Positions 11,335 through 21,403 of a DNA stretch of 64,000 nucleotides are shown one piece after another. Origin of the DNA: Hippophae tibetana (Eukaryota > Streptophyta > Magnoliopsida > Rosales > Elaeagnaceae); contig CM072801.1 in assembly GCA_037013495.1 (NCBI GenBank), positions 20,797,501 to 20,861,500 of the forward strand, read 5' to 3'. Under the pieces are notes generated by a model. It did no database searches. It saw only the letters and a list, made by a program, of their open reading frames with translations, and had not been told where the DNA came from. The position numbers and the translations under genes were made by a program. Each line of letters begins with the position of its first letter. The first letter of the stretch is position 1.

Positions 11335-12213
11335 GTGTGGATATAGTTTCCAACAAGTCTCACAAAGATGCCCCTGTTTATTGCAATAAGAGCAGGGAGA
11401 ATGAGGGCGATTGGTAAAACCCGGTGAAGGTCCCTACTGATGAAGTGGAATTGAATTTTGCTGCTGGAGGAAGAGTGCCTTTGATTTGGCTTGAATGGCT
11501 AGGCTTGATACCTCAACATGTGCCTGATGAAGACTCTCTTGATGAGATTCGTCTTTACGGATGTATGTAAAGGCAGTAGTCAAGCTCGGAGGGTCGGACA
11601 TTCGAAGCAGTTCGCCTTTAGCACTATTATGTTTTGTATCAAGACCTCTTAAAAAAGCATGTACTCGTTCAAGCTCCTTCTCCTTCTGGTACCACAAAAG
11701 GTCTTCTGAATTTTTAATTTTACACGGGCGTTTCTGGTCAATTTCAGCCCATACATTTTTCAGCTTGGTAAAAAAAAGAGATACTGGTTGCCCATTTTGT
11801 TACATGCCAGCAGCTTTGCATATGAGTTCATGAACTTGAATAAAGTCAGACTCATTTGTATAAAGATCGCTTAAGGTATTCCATATAGCCTCAGCAGTTT
11901 CACATTCCTCCACCATTTGTAATATATCATCAGTGATTGCTCTAAATAGAATTGACATGACAAAGCCATCATCATCTTCCCACCTAGTATAGGCGTCTAT
12001 ATCATCTTGGCTAGGAGCCCTAATTGATCCAGATACATGTCCAATCTTATGCATCCCACGAAGATAAACAGACATAACTTTTTTCCATGTTCGAAAATTT
12101 GTACCATTAAGTTTACTACCCCCGAAAGAACCAATTTCTAAACTCTTAACAGAAACTTCAAAATTTGGAACTTCATGAATTCTGGAAACTTGATGTTGTC
12201 TTGAATCTTCCAT
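11335..12213 (-). pseudogene. copia-B gag and nucleocapsid
   Basis: The frame opens at MEDSRQHQVSRIHE (12213) with no good upstream alternative. Gag motifs: KLNGTNFRTWKKVMSVYLRG, AEAIWNTLSDLYTN, LERVHAFLRGLDTKHN and LLRMSDPPSLTTAFTYI. The knuckle CSYCNKQGHLCETC (CX2CX4HX4C, near 11390-11350) closes the domain. In-frame stops after CKAAGM (near 11798) and after PLHQ (near 11433) each sit where reading resumes in the same frame, so they look like point mutations. Confidence 0.88.
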
Positions 12214-12486
12214 TGAAATAATAAAAAAAAGTATATTGTGCAGCGGAATAAAAATTTTGGATGTTTTTTTTAATGGGTTGGGCTGATAAATGGGCTGTTT
12301 GAATGTTTGGGCTGATGGGCTTAAATTAGAAGCTGATGGGCTAGGAGCTGGGCTGATAAGGTTGGACTGAGGGGCTAGGGTTGGGCTGAGGTGCTAGGGT
12401 TAGGCTTATAGCTGATAATTAGGTTTTTTTTTTAAAAAAAACTGAAAACTTAAGAAACATAAAGAAACAATTTTAAGAAACTGCAC
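12214..12486 (-). repeat. copia-B leader, GGGCTGA-rich part
   Basis: Leader next to gag. At 12280-12415 the plus strand repeats variants of GGGCTGATGGGCT and GGGCTAGG at irregular spacing. No CDS is visible. It grades into the GC-rich array at 12487. Confidence 0.65.
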
Positions 12487-12975
12487 ACCAGGGCTGAACG
12501 GCGAGCTGGTCGGCGACGGCGCAGGGGTGTGCAGGTGGCGCGAAGCTGGACGTTGCGCAGGGCTGAATGGCGCGCAGGGGCGCGGGCTGACTGAACGGCG
12601 CGTAGGGGCATGAGGCTGAGCGGCGCACAGGGGCGCGGGCTGACTGAACAGCGTGTAAGAGCGCGGGGCTGACTAAACGACGCGTAGGGGCACAGGGCTA
12701 AACGGCGCGCAGGGGCGCGGGACTGAACGGCACGTAGGGGCGCGGGACTGAACGGCACGCAGGGGCGCGGGGCTGAACGGCGTGCTGGGGCGCGGGGCTG
12801 AACGGCGTGCAGGGGCGTGGGACTGAACGGCGCACAGGGGCGTTGGGCTGAACGGCGCGCAGGGGCGCAGGGCTGAACGACACGCTGGGCTGCGCGGGGC
12901 TGAACAGTGCGCAGGGCTGAACGGCGCGCTGGACTGCGCGGGGCTGAACGGCGCAGGGCTGCGCGGTGGATGACA
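12487..12975 (-). repeat. GC-rich 25-bp minisatellite in the copia-B leader
   Basis: Tandem array with a 25-bp period, plainest at 12728-12900, with units of the type CGGCACGCAGGGGCGCGGGG followed by CTGAA. Outer units are shorter or rearranged. GC content is high in an otherwise AT-rich window. Because 25 is not a multiple of 3 and no unit carries a stop on the minus strand, all three minus frames stay open and give look-alike Ala/Pro/Arg/Ser-rich ORFs (for example 13025-12450). I regard these as artefacts, not genes. Confidence 0.88.
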
Positions 12976-13117
12976 CGGGCTGAACAACGTGGACTGGACG
13001 ACGCGGTTGGACGACGGATCTGCAACTGCAGCGCGAGCTAAACAGTCCGAGAAGACGGCGGTGCTCGGCGGCGCTTCTATTCAGAAACCGATAATTTTTT
13101 TTGTTTTTTTCTTTCCT

Positions 13118-13129
13118 GCTTTGATATCA
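13118..13129 (-). other. copia-B primer binding site (iMet type, mutated)
   Basis: The minus strand reads TGATATCAAAGC next to the LTR. It matches the usual TGGTATCAGAGC with two G-to-A changes. Confidence 0.85.
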
Positions 13130-13324
13130 AGTAGAAAATTTAATTAATGTATTTACAATATAATAATTCATGAAGATTAATACATGTATAAAAATAGAAA
13201 AAAAAAATCTGTTTTTCCTAAAAGTGTTTTTAGAAAAAGTAGATTAGTTGCATACAACTAATATACAGTTTATAAAGTATATTAGTTATATACAAATAAT
13301 ATACTATATAATGATTTATTAACT
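13130..13324 (-). repeat. copia-B 5' LTR
   Basis: 195-bp partner of 7649-7846. The hairpin and palindromes seen in the other copy are here degraded by substitutions. Confidence 0.9.
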
Positions 13325-13440
13325 GTTACATGCAATAAAAAGCCAATATTGTCGCTTCTTTGTTTTGTGAGAAATTGTTAAGTTGCATGGGGATTCAAAA
13401 TCTATAACTTCTGGCAATTATGTGAAATTTGTGAATTTTT
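13325..13440 (+). pseudogene. Ty3/gypsy pol remnant, piece 3 (integrase core)
   Basis: Directly after copia-B the interrupted integrase resumes: KANIVASLFCEKLL near 13337-13380 resembles the region after the first catalytic Asp of gypsy integrases. Homology fades by about 13440. A short FEDKIFF-like string near 13940 could be a distant remnant of the C-terminus, but that is weak. Confidence 0.65.
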
Positions 13441-15349
13441 TTTGAAAAGAAAGACTTGAGTTTAGTAGTGTCTATCACCTTTAAACTGATGAATAAACTA
13501 AAGTTATGAATAAAACATTGTGAAGTAATTGTGAAATATGATTAGACTGACAACTAATCCCTGTTATTTTTATCATTTTATATATTCAGCTGTTGTCTTT
13601 TATTTACTTGGAAAAATATCAGATGTTTTTTATTTATCCATGTATTCATTGGGTCATTCTAAACGTTGTGTTTTGCAATTACCTGTTGGCTACTAAAGGT
13701 CGTCAGTATTAGGATAACTAAAATTCTGTAAAACAATTGTGTTAATCAAGTGAAATACATTACTGAGGCTAAAACCGGTGAGTTCTAACACTCTGGAGCT
13801 CCCTTTCTTTTACCACCAAAGCTACTACACCCGCTAGCCATCATCTTATTCCAGACAAGCAACATCTCAACAATGCCACACCTTGTCTATAGTGAAGTTT
13901 ATTCCTCGAAAATTACCTTCAAACATAAAACTTTTGTTTTTGAGGACAAAATTTTTTTTAAGTAAAATTTGCTGGAATAAAACTGTTATTTTAAATATAT
14001 ATATATTTCTACCAAAATTAATGAAATAAATATTTATAAAATATTTATTTCAAACTGCATGAATCCAAATTCCTATTTAATATTTCAAAAATAAGTGTTT
14101 ATTGTTATTTAATATTTTTGAAAAATATTTTTGTGTATTAAGTAAATAAAAATTAAATATTTTTCAATAATAAAATTTTAATAATGGTTATTCAAAATAG
14201 AAATATGAACTATGGTGTTGTCTAAATAAATTTTAATTTTTTTAAAAAATATTAACTTAGTTATTTTTAGTAAAATTATTATTTTTTAAATGACAATAGT
14301 TATTTTTAGTAAAATTATATTTTTTTAAATGACAATTATATTCTTGCAAATTTGATAAAAAAAAATATCATTTAGAGTGCTGGTCTACTTTTGGTACAGT
14401 AAATAGACTTGTACTAATATTTAAGCAAACATTTAAAACCTTAACCACTTTTGTTATTTTCTTTTTTCACTTAAGCCTTTATAAAATTAATTTCATTTAT
14501 GCTGAAGAGAGAGATATTCTTTTGCAAGAGTTATTTTTAGGTGGTTTGTTATGCTTTTTTTTCTTATCAGTTATTTTAAATAAAAATAATATATATGTTG
14601 TTTTTTTACTTAGATCTTAGTTTAGGTTGATTTTTTTTTATCAAAGTATTTATCAATGATGATTTGTCATGTTTATGTATATTAAGTTTGTATTTTATTA
14701 TTAATATTGAAGATAACAATATGGTATCTACATTTCATTTTCTAAAAAATGACCAATATATTAATTAGAAAAGCTAATTAGTCAATTAAAAAACTAACAA
14801 AAGGTAAAAGTTAAAAAATTTATTATGTTTAAGAAAGTTTTTAATTTTGGTTTAACAATTATGATTTTTAATGTATTTAGATTGATAGTTTTTTATTTAG
14901 ATTTTACCTTTTGATCTTTAATAAAATTATATATTGAAAAAATAACAAAACAATAACATCCATAAAACTTAAAACTTTAAAAATAACACTCCAATAATAT
15001 TGAACTGATTTTAATTGGATTTAGTTAAACATTAAATGAGTCTACGTAAAAATAGTTCAATTTGAACAACATTAAAAATAAAATGATATGATAAAAATTT
15101 TAAATAATAAAAATGTATAAGGTGAATATAAATAATGTTATTTTTGTGATTATAAGTATTAAAGATGATATTTTTATTGTTTTTTTAATTATATTCTATA
15201 AAATATTGTATTATCACAGTGAATAAGTAGCATATTTTTGTACGTTTTCTTTATAATTTAAGGAACCAATGTTATCTTTCATCAATTAAATAAAATTATA
15301 ATTTTATATAGTTAAATAATTTTAGTAAGTATGTTTCAAAAGTTCCAAT
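13441..15349. other. AT-rich intergenic DNA
   Basis: No coding frame, RNA gene or structured repeat recognised. Long A/T runs dominate. A short region near 13790-13900 is less AT-rich (TCTGGAGCTCCC, CACCCGCTAGCC) but has no readable homology. Confidence 0.6.
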
Positions 15350-15839
15350 TAGGGGTGTTTGCGGTCTCGTTTTAAGTAAACTTTTTTAACCAAACCAGAC
15401 CATTTATAATGCTCAAACCAGATCGAATCGGACCGTTTGGCTATCCAAAATTTTGTAACTGAACAATTTGGTCCGATTTGGTTAACAGTTTGGAACGCTT
15501 AATAATACATAAATACGATATAGTTTAATATGATATAATCTAATAGTATAAAGTTAAATGTGATACTCATCAATCATCATACATAAATAAATATTATTGT
15601 TAAATACATAAATACAAAAATTGTTATTGAAATCCAAAAGTAAAACATATTAGACATGAGCAAGTCCCAATATCACATTTACATAGAATTCTTACCCATT
15701 ATTAATCATCAATGATCAATGTAGGGTCTTTAATGAAATTTATCATAAAATAAAATCATATATCATTAGATAATAATATTTAAAAAATAAAATTAGGAAT
15801 AATTTTTAAGTATTACAATTACCTAAATCAACATCTTCA

Positions 15840-16201
15840 TAAATCTCTAGGTCATCATTGTATTTTGATAAGGCGACAAAGTCATTAATGGAGAAACGAA
15901 ACCAATTTTGACTACATACTAATGCCTCTATCATTTTAGGATTCAAAGAACTCCTAAATGGATCAAGAATGTGACCTCATGTGCTAAAAGTTAATTCTGA
16001 TGCAACAGTTGAAACTTGAACTGCTAACACATCACGTGCAATGAGGGAGATGATAGGAAACCTAAAATAATTTTCCTTCCACCATTTCAATATATCAAAC
16101 TTATCCAATATGACATTTTCACATAGGGTGTTCAAATATTTCTCAACCTCAGTTTTCAACTCCAAACTATTTTTCACCTCTAAGTGTTTAAGAAATTTCA
16201 A
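15840..16201 (-). pseudogene. hAT transposase C-terminal dimerisation domain
   Basis: The minus frame starting near 16201 shows the hATC signature: DILKWWKENYFRFPIISLIARDVLA, then QVSTVASELTFST. A stop follows at 15977 where family members have GGR-like residues. The same frame continues in the style of the family: DPFRSSLNPKMIEALVCSQNWFR, then an acidic tail near 15840. No DDE catalytic core or BED finger found upstream, so this is a fragment. Confidence 0.9.
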
Positions 16202-16699
16202 CTTTCTTGCTTCATGAGATGAATGAATCCTTCCTATTACTAATTAGATCAAGACAGATAGATTATTATAAATAGGACAAAACATTATCCATTTCATTAT
16301 AAACAGAACAAAAAACAAATGTAATTATATGCAATTTTGTAACTTAAATAACACATTATATTTTCTGCTAGTAAAGAACATGTATGTTAATACTAGCTGA
16401 AATTAGAAATCACATGACTTTTCTTGTTTGATTTTTTATTAGAAATCAAGGGGAAAAACATGAAAAGAACATGTTATTTTAATCACAATCACGATTGATG
16501 CTTAAAGAATTAATAAAATATTAGTAATGTTGAGAATATGTACTTTACATTGAAAATGAAAATGATATTTATTATCATTTTTAATAAAATGATTGAAACT
16601 AACAATTCAAAGCAATATCAAAAACAGACAAACACAATGTAATGATAATTTTGGCACACATGGCTAGTGAAGGAGAGAAACAGAATTTGGGGGTGTACA

Positions 16700-17215
16700 A
16701 AAATCCTATAAAAAAACTCATTTGAGAAGGCATTTCATAAACTCAAAAAAATCTTATCAGAAACTAAAAAAAAGCTGTATAATAAACTAAAAAAAATCCT
16801 ATCAAAAACTCATTTGAGGAAGCATTTCAGAAACTAAAAGAATCTTATTAGAAACTCAAAAAAACTGTATCATAAACTAAAAAAAAATATTATCAGAAAC
16901 TCATTTGATATACATTTTTGAAACTCAAAAAAATCTTATTAGAAACTAAAAAAAAATGTATCATAAACTAAAAAAAATCCTATGAGAAACTCTTTTGAGG
17001 AAGCATTTCAGAAACTAAAAGACTCCTATTAGAAACTCAAAAAAAAAACATATCTTAAACTCATTTGAGGATATATTTCAGAAACCCAAAAAAATCCTAT
17101 CAGAAAATCATTTGAGGAAGCATTTCAGAAACTCAAAAAAATCTTAATAACTTAAAAAAACTGTATCATAAACTAAAAAAATAATCCTATCAGAAACTCA
17201 TTTTAATAAAAAAAA
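16700..17215. repeat. A-rich irregular tandem array inside the hAT relic
   Basis: About six diverged units of roughly 85-110 bp, each with CATTTGAGGAAGCATTTCAG followed by AAACT, a poly-A run, TCTTATTAGAAACT, and CTGTATCATAAACT. Anchors at about 16721, 16808, 16901, 16990, 17060 and 17107. All stretches have many A runs on the plus strand and no long ORF. Confidence 0.8.
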
Positions 17216-17863
17216 AACCCTATTAGAAACTAAACAAAAATGCTTAACAACCAATCCAAAATACAAAGTACAAATAATGTCTCGTACACAAAATTTTACT
17301 AAGAATGTTTGGAGAAACAGTCAGCTCACTACATAGTACATACCTATTTCATCCATGGATGACAGGACGCGAGGTGACACGAGAAAAGGTGACTGGCTGG
17401 TGGTAGAGGCCACGCGAGGATGGCTGGGTGGTTGGGTATTGCTAGAGGCGACGACAGTTGGCTTAGGCTAATGTTGTTTTGAGTCTCGTTGAGTCGCAAA
17501 CGGTTGTTGAAGCTGAAAATGAATTAGTGTTAGGTTAGGAGGCATGTGATTTCTTAAGATATATATATACGATAACAGTTATTTAAAAAATTATTAATGA
17601 AAACTAGTCTGATCTGGTCCGATCCGACCGGTTTATAATTTTTATAACCGGACCAGACCGTTTCAATTATGAAACTGTTCGGTTTGGTCCAATCTGATCC
17701 GATTTTTCGGTTTAAACCGATCTAGCTCGATTTATGGATACCCTCAATTCCAGTAATAATAATTGAGTTTAGGTAATTTATATTTACCTTTTTATCCAAT
17801 ATATATATAATTAAAAACTATTTGGATTATCTTTCATCGCCTAAAATATTATATACGTTGTAA

Positions 17864-17914
<51 letters not shown>
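17864..17914. repeat. (ATT)n microsatellite
   Basis: Uninterrupted ATT/TTA trinucleotide run of about 50 bp, immediately right of the hAT relic. Confidence 0.95.
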
Positions 17915-18109
17915 TTCAGTTTTCCTATTTTGAACTAATAATTTATCTAAATTAAACTCAAAATTTAGTAAACTTTTTTGAATGTTTGAGTAAGTTTCTT
18001 GCTTACTTTAAAAAAAGACAAATTAGTGTTAAGTTGGCATACTTTTGTAGAGAATCTTTGTTAGTGACCTAATTTAAATTAAAACAAAATTCCCTTTTTA
18101 ATAGAAAAT

Positions 18110-18373
18110 TTGAAAAGGAGGTTTATTGCATTACGAAGACAATTAGAAAGAAAATATGATAATTTTAATCGATTCATTGTTTATGAGAATGTTTTATACG
18201 GGGCTTTACTAGAGAAATCTTGACAAATCCAGAAAGGTTATGGGGATTTTACAGATCTTAGAATTGAAGAAAAGCTTAATGGTGATGAACTGATGATAAA
18301 GGGGAAAGGCTTAACCAAATCCGAAACTATACTTTTCAAAGAGATTTCCAAGTCATTATGGTGCCCAAATTAA
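18110..18373 (+). pseudogene. Short coding-like frame of unknown origin, one stop
   Basis: 88 codons in one frame from a Leu codon to TAA, interrupted only by TGA at 18221-18223. Composition looks protein-like in a region otherwise full of stops: it contains LRRQLERKYDNFNRFIVYEN and, after the stop, DFTDLRIEEKLNGDELMIKG. I do not recognise the family. It has no start codon at its left end, so it would be an exon or a captured fragment. Confidence 0.3.
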
Positions 18374-18729
18374 ATTTTGTTTTTCCGTTATGGTTTTACA
18401 AAATTGCAGCACTCATATTCATTCATAGTTATGATGTGTTGATTTGAACCACCAAGTCTCGGTGGATCCATTAAAGTTGATTTGTGATTTTTTTCCCTCT
18501 TTCTGGAACTCTTAGAATTTTGGGAGGGAAAAGTAAATATGAAGATTGTTGAATAGCACAAATAGAGATTTGATGAAATTCAATGACAACAAATCTATTA
18601 CCCTTTAACATTAATCTTTCTTCCATCTTTTTATTTCTCAATTAATAGTTTTTTTTAATAAAAAAGAAAAATAATACTTTAAAACTAATAAACACAAAAA
18701 TACCGTATCTTATTGTTGTCTCTTTTGGA
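18374..18729. other. Intergenic, nothing recognised
   Basis: AT-rich sequence without a readable frame or repeat. It separates the unknown coding-like frame from the solo LTR. Confidence 0.5.
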
Positions 18730-19583
18730 GAAATAAAATCGTGCAAGTATACACGGTCACAAGTAATAAAATTTGATAAGTAAAGTATCGTTCGCACGGA
18801 GATTTGTCACTACAGTTTGTTGAGTACTAAAATTATTTCACTCTGATTTTATCCAAAAGCAATCGTTAATTGGAAGATGATTTAACTAACTAAAAAGTTT
18901 TATAACAAAATAAAAGAAAATTCTAAGATTGTAGTTTTCAACAAATTAGTCCACTCGAATCATATCATTTTCTCTTGATTTATATTTTTTGTAAATTTAA
19001 TTTGTCAACCGAAAACTTCTAATTTTATACATACATTTCTTCCGAGCTCCGTATAGACACACCTTGTTAAATTAATTCACTATATTCCTATGAGAATTAA
19101 ATTTACCAAGATTCATTACGTTCTAAGTTCTCAAATGGTCACACATACGATAAAGGTATATTCATATCCTTCATATATACATGTTATTTTATCCATAAGC
19201 AATATACACAAAAATGTCTCTTCTAAGTTTATTTGAGTGCCACAGATCAATTGATAAATTTTCTAATAATCAAAAGCATTAAGCACAAATAGAATAAACA
19301 AATTAAAAATCTAATAAATCATTCAAAAATAATTAAACTCATGTTTCATAAATTTAGATAAAACGCAACCCTAGAAAAATTAAATTAGTTCATAAAAAAA
19401 TTAAAATTATAGAATTTAAGGAATATCATTTACAGAACACTAAGAAAATTAAAACTTTATTTGCTCTTAATTATTTGGCACACACAGAACACAACAGAAG
19501 CCAAAAATGGCTTCTGCATGTTCCACAGTCCAACCCCAAAACGAACCTAAAACAAAAACTTCCAAACTATCATAATAATCCCC

Positions 19584-19591
19584 TATTTATA
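19584..19591 (-). promoter_or_regulatory. TATA box of the solo LTR
   Basis: The minus strand reads TATAAATA followed by GGGG. It is placed between the presumed U3 (19600-20260) and R/U5 (19555-18730), directing transcription leftward. Confidence 0.55.
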
Positions 19592-19766
19592 ACAACAAAT
19601 TTCTAAAAAAAAATGAATACATTTTAAAATATATTTTTCTACACGCGGGGGGACAAAAACGTATATCTAAATTAATCCGCATGAGGGACAAGAATATTGA
19701 GACACACAAACACGCAAAATAGAGGAAATATGTGTCGTTGCTGATTTTCATTTCAATTCATGTTGC

Positions 19767-20239
19767 CACGTGTTGCGAACTGATTGGCTGCAAGAATAAT
19801 CAAGACACGTGGTAGCGGTTCATAGGCTGTGAGGAATGGGCTCACGAGGGACGCGGCGTAGGGGATAATGGAACGCGAGACATGTGGCAGATGCAGGTGT
19901 GGTTGGAAACGTGCGTCGTTTTCGTGTTTTTATTTTAATCAACACATGCCATGTGTCACATCCTGATTTGCTGAAATAATATTCGAGACACGTGGAAATT
20001 CCTAATTAGTTGTCATATTCGGGTGCACGATATCCATCTGGACCGCGTATCACGGGAAAATTTGGTTAGGTACACGTGGGTCCCACCCTACACGCCGGCT
20101 TGCACGACAGATGGGCCCCACACGATGCAACGAGCATCGTGCACCAAAAACCCACGTCCACTCTCTTTTGTCGCGTTTGCAATCCACGCACCTCATCGTA
20201 GCCGTTGATTTCCTGATCGAATGGTTGGTGTCGCACGTG
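19767..20239. promoter_or_regulatory. Cluster of five perfect CACGTG G-boxes
   Basis: CACGTG occurs at 19767-19772, 19806-19811, 19989-19994, 20073-20078 and 20234-20239. Three are in ACACGTGG context, the ABRE/G-box core bound by plant bZIP and bHLH factors. Related ACGTG and CATGTG variants lie between them. Neighbouring sequence is partly repeated (ATTGGCTGCAAGAATAATC versus ATTTGCTGAAATAATATTC, each followed by an ACACGTGG), so part of the cluster arose by tandem duplication. It lies upstream of the LTR TATA box and 1.2-1.6 kb upstream of the glycosyltransferase. Confidence 0.6.
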
Positions 20240-20282
20240 GCCTCCTTTTCCTACGTAGAAAATAAATTTTCTTAATTGCATT

Positions 20283-20480
20283 TTAGCCCTCTAATTTAAT
20301 TCAAATTAACTTTTAAACTTTCTTTAATTACAATTAAACTCTTTTCTAATTTAAATTAACTTTTAAACTTTTTTTAATTACAATTTAACTCGATTTTAAT
20401 TCAAATTATATTTTAGACTTTTATTAATTACAATTAAACACTCTTTTATTTTAAATTATATTTTCAGACATATATTTGCA
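20283..20480. repeat. AT-rich minisatellite, about 52-57 bp period
   Basis: About four units of the type TTCAAATTAACTTTTAAACT, then TTAATTACAATTAAACTC, starting near 20290, 20345, 20397 and 20448. Divergence rises toward the right end. Confidence 0.75.
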
Positions 20481-21403
20481 ATTAAGTACTTTTTCGATTC
20501 AAATTTTTTAAATTTTTTAAAAAATATATTTCTTAAAAATAAAAAATAAATATTAATTTATTCCAATTAAAATTAACTAAAAATGTCAAAAAAAAATAAC
20601 AATTATAATTAATAAAATAAATGAAAATAACTATATAAAATACAGTTATCACTTATATTTTTTTATTATTAAAAAATAGATATTTTGGATTTTTTTCCTA
20701 TACACTTAAAATTAAGGGCATTTTGAGATTTTACTATTTTAAAGTCAAACTTTGTATTTTGTAATGATAAAAAAGAAAGAAATAGGATATAGATAATGTC
20801 AGTCTCTAATTTAATTAAAATATCATACTTATGCTAGGCTGACACTATTAATGTCCATCTAAAATCAGATAAAATGTTAATGCCTTTTAATCTTGCTGAG
20901 ACTGAATTGCATAACATTTATATTCCATGGGCATTTGATGTTAATTTTCAGTCTGGTTATGAAAAGGGATCAAATCATCAAGGAGACCCCTTACACTTTG
21001 GTTGTCCTATTTTAAAAGGTCTCATATTTGGGTGAGTCCTAGACGAAAACAAAACAAAATAAAATAAAATTTGGGTTAAGGTAACTCCTTTCTACGTTAA
21101 TTAAACAGGAAAGAGATCGTTATTACGCAATGTCCCAATTACTCACATTTATAAAACAATAAAAATACATTTAAAGAAAATTGTAAAACGCATGTATTTT
21201 TATTCTTTCAAGATTTAAATGAAAATAGTTTAACTTCTTCTTCTATTTTAATACAGTTTTAGTTTATAATTATAAAATTTTAATTCAAATTCAAACACTT
21301 GTAATTAAGAATCGAAGTCAAACCTTTGATAGGTTTTGTGTATCAAAAACCTAAAATTTCACTACCAAAATTGAAAGCATTACTTTCGAGACTACTATCT
21401 ATT
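20481..21403. other. Upstream region of the glycosyltransferase gene
   Basis: AT-rich. No confident core promoter element assigned. In-frame Met codons extend the frame to 21326, but that 26-residue extension does not look like the family. A less AT-rich island at 20940-21020 has no recognised homology. Confidence 0.45.

Larger units (their letters stand above)
7649..13324 (-). mobile_element. Ty1/copia LTR retrotransposon copia-B, inserted in a gypsy integrase
   Basis: 5.7-kb element on the minus strand with all parts present: LTR (13324-13130), PBS, long GC-rich leader, gag, CCHC knuckle, protease, integrase, RT, RNase H, PPT (7857-7847) and LTR (7846-7649). Flanking pentamers GTTCC (7644-7648) and GTTAC (13325-13329) match at 4/5. 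The gypsy integrase frame is interrupted exactly here. Coding damage is light: at least five in-frame stops and about two frame changes, so it is younger or better preserved than copia-A. Confidence 0.93.
15350..17750 (-). mobile_element. hAT-type DNA transposon relic
   Basis: Anchored by an hAT dimerisation domain at 16201-15840. Both presumed ends carry the same sort of subterminal sequence: short ACCGG/GACCAGACC-like repeats at 15395-15490 and at 17605-17730. The left edge TAGGGGTGT (15353) and right edge GATACCCTC (17737) form only weak inverted ends. I could not identify a clean 8-bp target duplication. The middle lacks most of the transposase and holds an A-rich array. Boundaries are approximate. 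Confidence 0.7.
18730..20260 (-). repeat. Probable solo LTR of an Athila/Tat-type Ty3/gypsy element
   Basis: Left end carries GTGCAAGTATACACGGTCAC, AAGTAATAAAATTTG and AAGTATCGTTCGCACGGAG, a motif cluster I associate with the 3' part of Athila-like LTRs; weaker versions occur at 56280-56330 and 62150. On the minus strand a TATA box (19584-19591) lies in the middle, with a G-box-rich stretch on its upstream side as expected for U3. No PBS, gag or pol flank it, so it is probably solo. Exact TG...CA ends were not found; boundaries are estimates. Confidence 0.55.

Noticed and set aside
12450..13025. Three overlapping minus-strand ORFs of 92-191 codons, Ala/Pro/Arg/Ser-rich
   Set aside because: Products of a 25-bp GC-rich tandem repeat that lacks stops in all three minus frames; located in the copia-B leader.
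21326..21403. Upstream Met extending the glycosyltransferase by 26 residues
   Set aside because: The extension is unlike family N-termini; the Met at 21404 aligns with the usual start just before the catalytic-His motif.
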